Assembly (NCBI GenBank): GCA_902591775.1
Contig: CACJBW010000005.1
Coordinates: 1 to 58,010, forward strand
Length of the DNA stretch: 58,010 nt
Reading direction: 5' to 3'
DNA from: an uncultured Pelagibacteraceae bacterium
Lineage (GTDB): Bacteria; Pseudomonadota; Alphaproteobacteria; Pelagibacterales; Pelagibacteraceae
The notes under the pieces are model-generated. The model did no database searches and had not been told where the DNA came from. It saw only the letters and a program-made list of their open reading frames with translations. Within the stretch, counting starts at the first letter, position 1, and each line of letters begins with the position of its first letter. This document shows positions 7,777 through 16,493 of the stretch, in pieces. Made by a program: the position numbers and the translations under genes.

Positions 7777-8303
7777 AAATTTTTTGTTAACCAATCAAGT
7801 AAAGATTGATCATTAAAGTCAATATAACCAACAATTCTTCCAACTTCAAAACCATTTCGGTCTATTAAAATTGTTGTAGGCAACCCTCTTAATTTAAACA
7901 ACTGTGAAAACTCTGGTCCAGATCCAGTAAATATATCTAAATTTGTGATTTTGATTTCATCAAAAAATTCTTTTGATTTTTTATAACTTTCTCCACCGAT
8001 ATTAATTGGGATAATATTAATATTTTTAAATTCATCTAAAGTTTTAAGATTATCCAAAGATGGCATTTCTTTTTTACAAGGAGCACACCAAGTAGCCCAA
8101 AAATTTATTATTAATGGGTTTGATTTATAATTATTTAAACTTACTTTTTGGCTGTCAGATTTAATAAATTCTATATTTTCAATTTTTTTCTTGTCTTTAT
8201 GCACTATAAGATTCTTAATTTCTGGACGCTCTATTGAATATGAGACGCTAGATGATATTAAGTAAAATATTATTATAAGATAATTAAAAAAAATGATTTT
8301 CAT
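7773..8303 (-). CDS. TlpA/ResA-like thioredoxin-fold protein, exported
   Basis: A 176-residue protein with an uncleaved or cleaved N-terminal signal (hydrophobic 4-20) and a thioredoxin fold. The active site is WCAPC with C73 and C76 in INFWATWCAPCKKEMPS, the cis-proline is in GLPTTILID, and the family glycine turn DRNGFEVGRIVGY is present. TlpA-type proteins reduce disulfides in the periplasm, for example during cytochrome maturation. It is divergent from argH with only 23 bases between starts, and a partner TlpA-argH-lipoprotein-lysA order is common in alphaproteobacteria. The esterase gene follows with an ATGA overlap. Confidence 0.88.
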   Translation of the reverse strand: MKIIFFNYLIIIFYLISSSVSYSIERPEIKNLIVHKDKKKIENIEFIKSDSQKVSLNNYKSNPLIINFWATWCAPCKKEMPSLDNLKTLDEFKNINIIPINIGGESYKKSKEFFDEIKITNLDIFTGSGPEFSQLFKLRGLPTTILIDRNGFEVGRIVGYIDFNDQSLLDWLTKNL

Positions 8304-8326
8304 AAAATTTAGAACATTTAAATATC

Positions 8327-9715
8327 ATGAGTAAATATAAAAACAATAAACCAATTTGGAACACTAGAATTAAAAAGGAAACAAAAAACCTTTTTAAAAA
8401 GGTTGGAGGATCAATAGAAATTGATAAAAGATTATTCAAAGAGGATATCGAAGCTTCAATTGTACATGTTGATATGCTGTTTAGACAAAAAATTATAAAT
8501 TTTAAAATTAAAAATAAAATAGTATGGGGTTTGAATAAAATTAAGCACGAAATTATAAAAAAAAAATTTGTTTTTGATGATAAGCTTGAGGATATTCATA
8601 TGAATATAGAAAATAGACTATTTGAGCTAATTGGAGAGGAAGCGGGGTATGTTCACACGGCAAGATCAAGAAATGATCAAGTTGTCACAGATTTTAAAAT
8701 TTGGTTAAGAAAAGCCAATAAAGAAATTGTTAAAAATATCGATGTTACAATTAAAAATATTTTAAAAAAAGCAGAAAAAAATGTTGAAACAATTATGCCT
8801 GGTTTCACACACCTAAAAAATGCACAACCAGTTTCTTTTGCTCATTACTTAATGGCGTACTTGGAGATGTTTAACAGGGATAAAAATAGATTCAAAAACA
8901 ATTTAGAGAGTCTTAATGAAAATCCACTTGGTGTGGCTGCTTTAACAGGTACCTCTTTTAAAATTGATAGATTTTATACTTCAAAAAAATTAGGTTTCCA
9001 CAGACCAACTAAAAACTCAATTGATACTGTTTCTGATAGAGATTTTGTAATTGATTTTCTTTATTCTTGCTCTGCATGTGCTGTTCATATCTCTAGAATT
9101 GCAGAGGAGTTTATAATCTGGAATTCTGATGCTTTTAAACTTATTAATTTAAATGATAAAATTGTAACTGGATCATCTATTATGCCTCAAAAAAAAAATC
9201 CTGATCCTCTAGAATACTTGAGAGGTAAAACAGGTTTCATGTTTGGAAATTTACTTTCTATGCTTACAACATTAAAAGGGTTACCCCTCTCATATTTTAA
9301 AGATTTGCAAGATGATAAAGAAATTGTTTTTAAATCATTTGATCAATTAAAAAATTCCTTAATTATATTAAATGATGTTCTTAAAAATTTTTCGCCAAAT
9401 AAAAAAAGAATGATTGAACTTGCAGAAAGTGGCTACATTACAGCAACTGATTTAGCAGATTACATGGTTAAAGAATTAAATTATCCATTTAGAAAAGCCT
9501 ATTTACAAACGGCTAAAATCATAAATTTTGCTGAAAAAAATAAAAAAAAATTATCGGAACTCTCAATAAAAGAGATAAATAAAATTGAAAAAGGTTTAAC
9601 CGCTGATGTTCTGAAAGTATTTGAACTGAAAAAATCTGTTAATTCTAAAGTTTCTTATGGTGGAACTTCTTTCGACAACATTAAGAAAATGATATTAAGT
9701 TATAAGAAGAAATAA
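8327..9715 (+). CDS. argH: Argininosuccinate lyase
   Basis: A 462-residue enzyme of the fumarase/aspartase superfamily that splits argininosuccinate to arginine and fumarate. The N-terminal motif HTARSRNDQV is at about 110, and the catalytic loop signature GSSIMPQKKNPDP at about 285. The middle helix carries the conserved NAQPVSFAHYL. Length and motifs are complete. It is followed after two bases by a small lipoprotein gene and then lysA, so arginine and lysine synthesis share a transcript here. Confidence 0.97.
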   Translation: MSKYKNNKPIWNTRIKKETKNLFKKVGGSIEIDKRLFKEDIEASIVHVDMLFRQKIINFKIKNKIVWGLNKIKHEIIKKKFVFDDKLEDIHMNIENRLFELIGEEAGYVHTARSRNDQVVTDFKIWLRKANKEIVKNIDVTIKNILKKAEKNVETIMPGFTHLKNAQPVSFAHYLMAYLEMFNRDKNRFKNNLESLNENPLGVAALTGTSFKIDRFYTSKKLGFHRPTKNSIDTVSDRDFVIDFLYSCSACAVHISRIAEEFIIWNSDAFKLINLNDKIVTGSSIMPQKKNPDPLEYLRGKTGFMFGNLLSMLTTLKGLPLSYFKDLQDDKEIVFKSFDQLKNSLIILNDVLKNFSPNKKRMIELAESGYITATDLADYMVKELNYPFRKAYLQTAKIINFAEKNKKKLSELSIKEINKIEKGLTADVLKVFELKKSVNSKVSYGGTSFDNIKKMILSYKKK

Positions 9716-9717
9716 CA

Positions 9718-9882
9718 ATGATTAAAAAAATAACTTTAATTACCATGTGTCTAATTTTATTAACTTCATGTGGAAGAAAAAATGAGCCAAAATATGAGGC
9801 ATCATTAAATAATAATGTTATAAAATTTAATAATTTTAATAACGTATTTAAAATGCCGAAAAAAGATGAAATATATCAATAA
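9718..9882 (+). CDS. Small LptM-like lipoprotein
   Basis: A 54-residue gene from ATG 9718 to TAA 9882. The N terminus is a lipoprotein signal: MIKK, a hydrophobic core, and lipobox LLTSC with Cys18 followed by GRKNEP. LptM (YifL) lipoproteins are tiny, begin CG-x-K-G after processing and help mature the LPS transporter LptD. They often sit just upstream of lysA or dapF, as here. The position between argH and lysA and the CGRK start favour that family, but the match is short, so I leave the symbol blank. It overlaps lysA by 17 bases in another frame. Confidence 0.72.
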   Translation: MIKKITLITMCLILLTSCGRKNEPKYEASLNNNVIKFNNFNNVFKMPKKDEIYQ

Positions 9883-11080
9883 TATTTTTACAGTTGAAAA
9901 ATCTAGACTCACTAAAGTAATTAAAAAATTTGAAACACCAATTTTTTGCTATTCGCAGAAAAAAATTAATGAAAACATAAGTAACTTTAAAAGAAGTTTT
10001 AAATCGTTTTCTCCAATCATATGTTTTTCAACAAAGTCAAACTGTAATCTAGAAATACTTAAACTAATTAAACGAAGTGGATTGGGAGCTGATGTTGTTT
10101 CAAAAGGTGAATTAATGATTGCTCTTAAAGCGGGAATAAATTCCAAAAAGATTGTTTTTTCTGGAGTGGGTAAAACTAGGTCAGAATTGATTTATGCAAT
10201 AGATAAAAATATTTTATTGATAAATTGTGAGTCTAAAAGTGAAATATTAGAAATAGAAAGTATAGCGAAATCCAAGAATAAAAAGGTAAATATTGGAATT
10301 AGATTAAATCCAAATACAGATGCAAAAACAATTAAACAAATTTCAACTGGTAAAAAAGAAAATAAATTTGGTGTTAGTGAAAAGACATTTATTGAAGTTT
10401 CAAAATATATAAAAAATTCAAAATTTTTAAATCTAAAATGTTTAAGTGTGCATATTGGAAGTCAAATTCTAGATCATAACCCATACCAAAAAATGCTTAA
10501 CGTTATAGATAAATTAATAAAAAAAATTAACTTTAATTTTGAGTATATAGATCTTGGTGGTGGTATGGGAATTGATTATAAAAAAGACAATAAAAAATTT
10601 AATTATAAAAAGTATAATCAAATTATTAAAAAATTTTTAAAAAAGCATAAATCAAAAATTGTTTTTGAACCTGGTAGATCAATTATAGGTGATACTGCAA
10701 TATTAATTTCAAAAATTATTTATATAAAAGAAAATTCTAAAAAAGATTTTATTATTATGGATGCAGCTATGAATGATTTTATGAGACCTGCGTTGTATGG
10801 GGCTAAGCATAAAATAATTCCATTAAAAAAAACCAATAAAATGACTACGAAAAGTTATGATTTTGTAGGTCCGATTTGCGAAACGACAGATAAATTCCTA
10901 ACTACAAATAAATTTCAAAAATTAAATGAGAAAGATTATATTATTATTTGTGATGTAGGAGCATATGGCTCATCATTATCTTCAAACTATAACGTAAGAC
11001 CTAAACCAGCTGAAATATTAATTAAAGGTTCAAAAATAAATATAATTAAAAAAAGACAAAAACTAAAAGATATAATTTAG
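9866..11080 (+). CDS. lysA: Diaminopimelate decarboxylase
   Basis: A 404-residue PLP enzyme of the alanine-racemase-fold decarboxylases that makes lysine from meso-DAP. The PLP lysine is in CFSTKSN at about 54, the glycine-rich phosphate loop LGGGMGI at about 231, and EPGRSI at about 270. The catalytic cysteine region CETTDKF is at about 334 and the substrate tyrosine is in GAYG near 370. It is complete. It lies in the argH-lipoprotein-lysA-plsC cluster, and its ATG lies inside the lipoprotein gene. Confidence 0.97.
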   Translation: MKYINNIFTVEKSRLTKVIKKFETPIFCYSQKKINENISNFKRSFKSFSPIICFSTKSNCNLEILKLIKRSGLGADVVSKGELMIALKAGINSKKIVFSGVGKTRSELIYAIDKNILLINCESKSEILEIESIAKSKNKKVNIGIRLNPNTDAKTIKQISTGKKENKFGVSEKTFIEVSKYIKNSKFLNLKCLSVHIGSQILDHNPYQKMLNVIDKLIKKINFNFEYIDLGGGMGIDYKKDNKKFNYKKYNQIIKKFLKKHKSKIVFEPGRSIIGDTAILISKIIYIKENSKKDFIIMDAAMNDFMRPALYGAKHKIIPLKKTNKMTTKSYDFVGPICETTDKFLTTNKFQKLNEKDYIIICDVGAYGSSLSSNYNVRPKPAEILIKGSKINIIKKRQKLKDII

Positions 11081-11092
11081 TTTTTGACAAAA

Positions 11093-11794
11093 ATGATAAG
11101 AAAATTTCTATTTTTATTTTTTTTCTTTCTAGGTATATCTATAATTTCGATAGTATTCCTTCCATCACTAGTAATGCCCACTAAAATAGTTTTGTTTGGT
11201 GGGAAAATGATGGGAAAGTGGGCTGCACTGTGTTTACAAATTTTTTTACAAACAAAAATTATTATTAAAGGCAGGGAAAATATTATTAATAACGAAAAAT
11301 TTTTTATTGCTTGTTCTCATCAATCTATGTTTGAAACTTTTTACCTGCAAACAATATTTAATTCACCAATATTTATTTTAAAATATGAATTAATTCAAAT
11401 GCCTATATTTGGCTGGTATTTGAAAAAAATTGGATCAATTTCAATTAACAGAAATAAAATTACTAAAGATAATTTAGGTTTAATTGATAAAATAAAAAAT
11501 TCTGTAAGAAATTCAGAAAGGCCATTAATTATATTTCCTCAAGGAACTAGAGTTTTACCAAATGAAAGAATTCCTTTTAAAAAAGGAGTTGGTAGAATTT
11601 ATGATGAATTAAAAATAAATTGCCAACCTGTAGCGATAAATTCTGGAAATGTATGGCCAAAAGATGGAGAATTAACTTCAAAAAAAACAATAATATTGTC
11701 AATTCTTCCAGCAGTTAAACCTGGTATGAGCTCAGCAGAATTTACAAATTATATCGAAAGTAAAATATATAATGAATTAGATTTAATGAATTAA
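11093..11794 (+). CDS. plsC: 1-acyl-sn-glycerol-3-phosphate acyltransferase (PlsC family)
   Basis: A 233-residue membrane-anchored acyltransferase that makes phosphatidate for phospholipid synthesis. There is a long N-terminal hydrophobic segment. The catalytic motif appears as HQSMFET, that is H-X4-E rather than H-X4-D, a variant I know from alphaproteobacterial members. The second motif is FPQGTR, where the classic form is FPEGTR. The ATG at 11093 is preferred; a TTG at 11084 would add three residues. The stop shares the palindrome TTAA with the stop of convergent dnaN (4-base overlap). Acyl-chain specificity is unknown. Confidence 0.85.
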   Translation: MIRKFLFLFFFFLGISIISIVFLPSLVMPTKIVLFGGKMMGKWAALCLQIFLQTKIIIKGRENIINNEKFFIACSHQSMFETFYLQTIFNSPIFILKYELIQMPIFGWYLKKIGSISINRNKITKDNLGLIDKIKNSVRNSERPLIIFPQGTRVLPNERIPFKKGVGRIYDELKINCQPVAINSGNVWPKDGELTSKKTIILSILPAVKPGMSSAEFTNYIESKIYNELDLMN

Positions 11795-12903
11795 CCCTTC
11801 ATTGGCATTACAACATATATGCTATCATAATCAACTGGATCTCTAATTAAGGCTGGTGAACCTGAATCTTTTAAATAAATCTCTATGTTATCTCCATCGA
11901 GTTGTGAGGCAACATCAATTAAATACCTAGAATTAAAACTTATATCTAGCTTGTGATCAAACTTAACACTTAAACTTTCTTTGCCATCACCACTATTTGT
12001 ATTATTAACTGAGAGATCAAGATTATCTTTTGAAAGATTAAATTTAACACCATCTTTTTTGTCTAATGAAACCGATGCAACTCTATCTACCGAATTTAAA
12101 AATGATTTTAGATCAACTTCTAATTTTTTTTGGTTTTCTTTAGGTATCACCTGGACATAATTTGGAAATTTTCCATCAATAAGCTTGGATATCAATATGC
12201 TATTGTTAATTTCAAATTTAATTTTTGATTTTATATTTGATATTTTAACTTCACCTTCATAGTCCTCTAGTAAAGAGCAGAGTTGAAAAATAGTCTTTTT
12301 TGGTAAAATTATCTGATCAAATTGAACTTTATTTTGTAGTCTGATCTTAGAAATAGACATTCTATGACTATCTGTAGCTGCAGCTGTTAAGAAAGTTTTA
12401 TCTTCAACTTCTGTCTGATGTAAAAAAATTCCACTTAAATAATGTCTTGTTTCGTCGTTAGATACTGAGAATTTGCATTTATTTAACAGTTTTAGTAGCT
12501 CTTTTGATTTAATCGAAAACTCATTTTCATTAAAATTTTCATCTGTTAACGGAAATTCAGAAGCATTGATACAATTCAAGTTGAAAACAGATTTATCAGA
12601 CTCTAAGTGCAATTTATTTTCGCTAGGATTAGAAAAGTTAATTTTACTTCCAGATGAAAACTTTCTTACAATATCATACATTATTGATGAAGATGAAGTA
12701 GTTTTGCCCTCTTCTAATATTTCGACATTTGGAATTTGATGAATAAAAATTAAATCAAGATCAGTAGCTGTAATTGTTAGTTTTCCGTTACTTACATCCA
12801 ATAATACATTTGAAAGAATCGGTAAAGTACTTCTTTTTTCAATTACACCCTGACAATAATTTAAAGATTTTTGAAGGTCTTGTTGATTTAAACTAAACTT
12901 CAT
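11791..12903 (-). CDS. dnaN: DNA polymerase III beta subunit (sliding clamp)
   Basis: A 370-residue clamp with the three repeated beta-clamp domains. It starts MKFSLNQQDLQKSLNYCQGV and ends with the family C terminus YVVMPMKG, where the M-P-M/V-R-type tail closes domain III. It encircles DNA and tethers polymerase III. It overlaps the end of dnaA by 11 bases, giving the classic dnaA-dnaN operon on the minus strand. There is no separate promoter visible, so transcription probably comes from upstream of dnaA. Confidence 0.97.
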   Translation of the reverse strand: MKFSLNQQDLQKSLNYCQGVIEKRSTLPILSNVLLDVSNGKLTITATDLDLIFIHQIPNVEILEEGKTTSSSSIMYDIVRKFSSGSKINFSNPSENKLHLESDKSVFNLNCINASEFPLTDENFNENEFSIKSKELLKLLNKCKFSVSNDETRHYLSGIFLHQTEVEDKTFLTAAATDSHRMSISKIRLQNKVQFDQIILPKKTIFQLCSLLEDYEGEVKISNIKSKIKFEINNSILISKLIDGKFPNYVQVIPKENQKKLEVDLKSFLNSVDRVASVSLDKKDGVKFNLSKDNLDLSVNNTNSGDGKESLSVKFDHKLDISFNSRYLIDVASQLDGDNIEIYLKDSGSPALIRDPVDYDSIYVVMPMKG

Positions 12904-14308
12904 TTTCTTTATTATACAAAATCTTATTTTTTAAACTATCAATATTAATATTTAATTCATTATCCTCTTTTCTCAATCTATCTATAGTTTTGACTGAGTG
13001 AATTACAGTTGTATGATCTCTATTAGAAAAAGATCTACCTATCTCTGGTAATGATTTAGATGTTAGCATTTTTGCAAGATAAATTGCAGTCTGCCTTGGT
13101 CTTACAAGATATCTTGATCTTCTTGGTGAAAGCATTTCATTTTTGCTAATTTTATAAAATTTACAGACTATTGTTTGTATTGTATCAATATCGACTTTAT
13201 TTTCGGTAAGATTTAGCAAATCTTTTAAAACTATTTTAACCTCCGACAAGCTAGGAACTTTATTATAAATCCTTGTGAATGAAACAATTCTATTTAGTGC
13301 TCCAACTAATTCTCTAATACTAGTTTTAATTTCTGTGCTTAAAAATTTTTGAATTTCTTCAGAAATAACTACTTGATTTGAGTAAGATAATTTTAATTCA
13401 TCAGTTTTAGATTTAATAATTTTATATCTAAGTTCATAATCAGGGTTTTGAATATCCACAACCAAACCACCTGAAAATCTAGATTTTATTCTCTCTTGGA
13501 TCCTAGTTAGTTTATTTGGTGGTCTATCTGCTGAAATTATTATTTGAGAATTTTTATCTAATAAAGCGTTAAAGGTATGAAAAAATTCTTCTTGCATAGC
13601 TTCTTTGCCATTCATGAACTGAATATCATCGATTAATAAAATATCAGTATTTCTAAAGTACTCTTTAAACTTTACCATTTCATTTGATTTTATAGACTTT
13701 ACAAATTGGTACATAAATCTTTCTGCTGATATAAACATAACTTTATTCTTTTCTTTCAATTCTAGACCAATGGCGTTTAGTAAGTGTGTTTTACCCATTC
13801 CTACGCCACCATATAAATATAAAGGATTATAATGAGCTATGTCTTTTGAAACTTTTTTTGATGCTTCAAATGCTAATTTGTTACTTCCCCCAGTTATGAA
13901 ATTTTCAAAGTTTTTATTTGGATCTATCCTATTATATTGGAGATAAGAATCTTTTATAAAGGACACATTATCATTATTAATTTTTAAAGAATTTTTAGAT
14001 GAAGTATTTGTCTCGCTAATTTCAGTTTCTTTATTATTTTTTATTGTGAATTCAATTCTCACCAAGTCTTTTTTATATTCTTTAATTGTCTGCAATATTT
14101 GGTCTAAATATCTTGATACTATCCAATCTCTTATAAATCTTGTCGAGACTGAAAATAATATATAATTATGAAACTCTTCAACTAATTCAATTTTTTTTAT
14201 CCAACTCTCAAAAATGTCGTTTCCAAATTTTTCACGTAATTCTTTTTTTACACTCTGCCAATCAATTTTCTTTTCGAGTGCTTTATTGTTTTGTAAATTA
14301 TTTTTCAT
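12893..14308 (-). CDS. dnaA: Chromosomal replication initiator DnaA
   Basis: A 471-residue AAA+ initiator. Domain I is at about 15-90. Domain III has Walker A GGVGMGKTHLL near 172 and Walker B LLIDDIQF near 230. The C-terminal helix-turn-helix domain carries the DnaA signature SNRDHTTVIHSVKTI near 435. It melts the origin and regulates initiation. It is upstream of dnaN and downstream of rpsT, the order seen in many alphaproteobacteria. The 269-base stretch before its start has no match to the TTATNCACA box that I can find, so an origin there is not supported. Confidence 0.97.
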   Translation of the reverse strand: MKNNLQNNKALEKKIDWQSVKKELREKFGNDIFESWIKKIELVEEFHNYILFSVSTRFIRDWIVSRYLDQILQTIKEYKKDLVRIEFTIKNNKETEISETNTSSKNSLKINNDNVSFIKDSYLQYNRIDPNKNFENFITGGSNKLAFEASKKVSKDIAHYNPLYLYGGVGMGKTHLLNAIGLELKEKNKVMFISAERFMYQFVKSIKSNEMVKFKEYFRNTDILLIDDIQFMNGKEAMQEEFFHTFNALLDKNSQIIISADRPPNKLTRIQERIKSRFSGGLVVDIQNPDYELRYKIIKSKTDELKLSYSNQVVISEEIQKFLSTEIKTSIRELVGALNRIVSFTRIYNKVPSLSEVKIVLKDLLNLTENKVDIDTIQTIVCKFYKISKNEMLSPRRSRYLVRPRQTAIYLAKMLTSKSLPEIGRSFSNRDHTTVIHSVKTIDRLRKEDNELNINIDSLKNKILYNKENEV

Positions 14309-14577
14309 GAAAGAATTCCACTTAAGACTTATAAAAATTTATTGCAATAAGTTTATTTGGAATAACAAAAATAAATAAAATTTATGATTGAATAAATTCT
14401 TGATTGAATTTTTTTAAAATTATTTTTGCAACCTATCGTGGTAACAAATATTAAATCTAAAATTTTATAAAAACTATATCTAGTAATTTTTAAAATTAAA
14501 CTTTCAGATGTAGTAATTTATATACTAATTGTACGTTTTAGTTGTATACGAAAAAATTTTTTACTTATTGGAGGTTG
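14309..14577. other. dnaA-rpsT intergenic region, longest gene-free stretch after 2833-3024
   Basis: A 269-base, very A/T-rich spacer upstream of dnaA. I see one perfect 12-bp palindrome TTATTGCAATAA (14339-14350) 31 bases before the dnaA start, and a loose repeat of CGTATACAA and CGTACAA on the minus strand at 14532-14550. No DnaA-box consensus, RNA gene or convincing ORF is seen. It should carry the dnaA promoter, which I could not place with confidence. Confidence 0.5.
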
Positions 14578-14838
14578 TTATAGGGAATTAATCTTTTTTG
14601 TAATTCTCGATACATTCCTTGAGGCGTTTTGTCTTTTAATGATACCTGTTTTTGCAATTGTCATTAATTCGGAATTTAACTTTGGTAGAAATGTTAAAGC
14701 TTCTTTTTTATCCTTTTTTTCAATTATAGAGTTCATTTTTTTCAATGCACTTCTATAACGGCTCTTTCTAGATCTATTAACAGCTGTTTGCCTTTTAATT
14801 TTTCTTGTACGTTTAATTGCTGATTTTGTATTCGCCAT
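14578..14838 (-). CDS. rpsT: Small ribosomal subunit protein bS20
   Basis: An 86-residue, lysine/arginine-rich primary 16S rRNA-binding protein. It starts MANTKSAIKRTRKIKRQ, the usual S20 beginning, and has the conserved GIIKRQNASRNVSRI near the C terminus. A good promoter (14848-14876) lies just upstream, giving a leader of only about ten bases. It sits between mutM and dnaA, as in other alphaproteobacteria. Confidence 0.97.
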   Translation of the reverse strand: MANTKSAIKRTRKIKRQTAVNRSRKSRYRSALKKMNSIIEKKDKKEALTFLPKLNSELMTIAKTGIIKRQNASRNVSRITKKINSL

Positions 14839-14847
14839 AAGCGTGAG

Positions 14848-14876
14848 TGTATATCTTCAGATAATGATTGGGTCAA
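14848..14876 (-). promoter_or_regulatory. Predicted sigma-70 promoter of rpsT
   Basis: On the minus strand TTGACC (14876-14871) is followed after exactly 17 bases by TATACA (14853-14848), close to the consensus in both boxes. The predicted start is near 14841, a few bases before the rpsT ATG at 14838, so the message would be nearly leaderless. Confidence 0.6.
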
Positions 14877-14888
14877 TACAATAATTGT

Positions 14889-15755
14889 TTATTTTTGACA
14901 TAAATTACAAAAAAAACTAGACCTATTTGAAATAAATTTTTTATGTATTGTTCCTTTGCAACTATATTTTAAACATTTTTTATTTTCTCTTTGATAAACA
15001 TTAAAATTTTTTTGAAAAGAACCTTGGTCTCCATTTGTATTCTTAAAATCTCTGATGCTAGATCCTCCTTTCTCTATTGCTTCCCTTAAAACTAATTTTG
15101 AAAAATGAGAGATTTTTTGACAGTCTCTTAAGCTAAGCAAACTTGCCGCCTTCGATGGTAAAATCTTGCATAAAAACAATATTTCACTAGCATAAATGTT
15201 ACCAATTCCTGAAACAAAATTTTGATCAATTAAAAAATTCTTAATATTTTTTTTTTTATTTTTAAAGTAATTAAAAATATAATTTTTATCAAATAAAGGA
15301 TTAAAGGGTTCTGGTCCATATTTTTTAAAGTTATTATTTATCTGTTCATCATTTTTAAAATAAGAAAAATATCCAAATCTTCTTGGATCATTGTAAATTA
15401 ATTTATAGTTATCAATTTTCATTTCCACATGATTATGCTTTTTAGGTAACAATGGAGAATGATAGAAACTAGTATTAGTTATAGAATTTTTTTTTCTGGA
15501 TTTGCTAATTAAATGAATAGTTCCTGACATCCCAAGATGAATCATTAAATTAGAACTATCCTCAAATTTAAGTATTATATGTTTTGAAAATCTATCTACT
15601 TTAATAATTTTTTTATTTACTATATTTTTTTCGAAATTTTTTGGAATCCTAAACCTTAAATTCCTATTTTTTATTAATATATCTTTAACAATCTTTCCTG
15701 TAATACTCTTATTTAAAGATTGTTTAACAATTTCTACTTCTGGTAATTCAGGCAT
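14889..15755 (-). CDS. mutM: Formamidopyrimidine-DNA glycosylase
   Basis: A 288-residue base-excision repair enzyme that removes 8-oxoguanine and formamidopyrimidines and cuts the abasic site. The N terminus MPELPEVE provides the catalytic proline and glutamate. The H2TH segment is around DQNFVSGIGNIYASE, and the C-terminal zinc finger has CLKYSC and CNLC with the conserved SSFFC turn. It is complete. It is divergent from ubiE with a spacer of only 33 bases. Confidence 0.97.
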   Translation of the reverse strand: MPELPEVEIVKQSLNKSITGKIVKDILIKNRNLRFRIPKNFEKNIVNKKIIKVDRFSKHIILKFEDSSNLMIHLGMSGTIHLISKSRKKNSITNTSFYHSPLLPKKHNHVEMKIDNYKLIYNDPRRFGYFSYFKNDEQINNNFKKYGPEPFNPLFDKNYIFNYFKNKKKNIKNFLIDQNFVSGIGNIYASEILFLCKILPSKAASLLSLRDCQKISHFSKLVLREAIEKGGSSIRDFKNTNGDQGSFQKNFNVYQRENKKCLKYSCKGTIHKKFISNRSSFFCNLCQK

Positions 15756-15788
15756 TTCATACTATATTAGTGTTTTAATATAATTTAT

Positions 15789-16493
15789 ATGCAACAAAAT
15801 CTTCAAAATAAAGCAGGTCTCGTCGAAGGAGTATTTAATAAAGTCTACGATAAATACGATTTGATGAATGATTTTATGTCATTTGGAATTCATAGACTTT
15901 GGAAAAAAAACCTCATGAATTGGATGAATCCAACTAAAAACAAAAATTATTTGGATGTTGCTTGTGGAACTGGTGATTTAGGAAAATTATTTTTAGACTA
16001 TACAGACAAGTATGGAGAGATTACCTCATCAGATTCAAACGAGAAAATGATTGAAAAAGGAAAAAAAAGACTAAACAAGTATAAAAATATAAAATGGGTT
16101 GTTGCAGAGGCAGAAAAGTTACCATTCAAAAATAATACTTTTGATTTTTATACAATTAGTTTTGGTTTACGAAATACAAAAGATTTAGATAAATCTTTAT
16201 CAGAAGCCTATAGAGTTCTTAAACCAGGTGGAAGATATATGTGTTTAGAATTTTCAAAAATTCAAAATTCTAATTTAAATTTTTTATACAAAAATTACTC
16301 AAAATTAATCCCTCACATAGGGAAAGCAGTTGTTGGTGATAAAGACCCTTATGAATATTTGACCAAAAGTATAGAAGAATTTGTTAATCAGGAAGAATTG
16401 ATTGATTTAATGAAAGAAAATAATTTTAAAAATTGTTCATATAGAAATTTATCTGGCGGAATAGTAGCTATTCATTCTGCTTGGAAAATATAA
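15789..16493 (+). CDS. ubiE: Ubiquinone/menaquinone C-methyltransferase UbiE
   Basis: A 234-residue SAM-dependent methyltransferase for the C2 methylation in ubiquinone synthesis. SAM motif I is LDVACGTGDLG near 57. The UbiE signatures YDLMNDFMSFGIHRLWK near the start and ISFGLRNTKDLDKSL near 128 are clear. The stop overlaps the ubiB start (TAATG). A TATAAT box ends only four bases before the ATG, so the transcript may have almost no leader. Confidence 0.97.
   Translation: MQQNLQNKAGLVEGVFNKVYDKYDLMNDFMSFGIHRLWKKNLMNWMNPTKNKNYLDVACGTGDLGKLFLDYTDKYGEITSSDSNEKMIEKGKKRLNKYKNIKWVVAEAEKLPFKNNTFDFYTISFGLRNTKDLDKSLSEAYRVLKPGGRYMCLEFSKIQNSNLNFLYKNYSKLIPHIGKAVVGDKDPYEYLTKSIEEFVNQEELIDLMKENNFKNCSYRNLSGGIVAIHSAWKI

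Noticed and set aside
11084..11092. TTG start for plsC
   Set aside because: An ATG three codons later gives the same hydrophobic N terminus and is the more usual start.
14560..14577. GGAGG just before 14577, a possible ribosome site on the plus strand
   Set aside because: No plus-strand frame follows; it is antisense to the rpsT 3' end.
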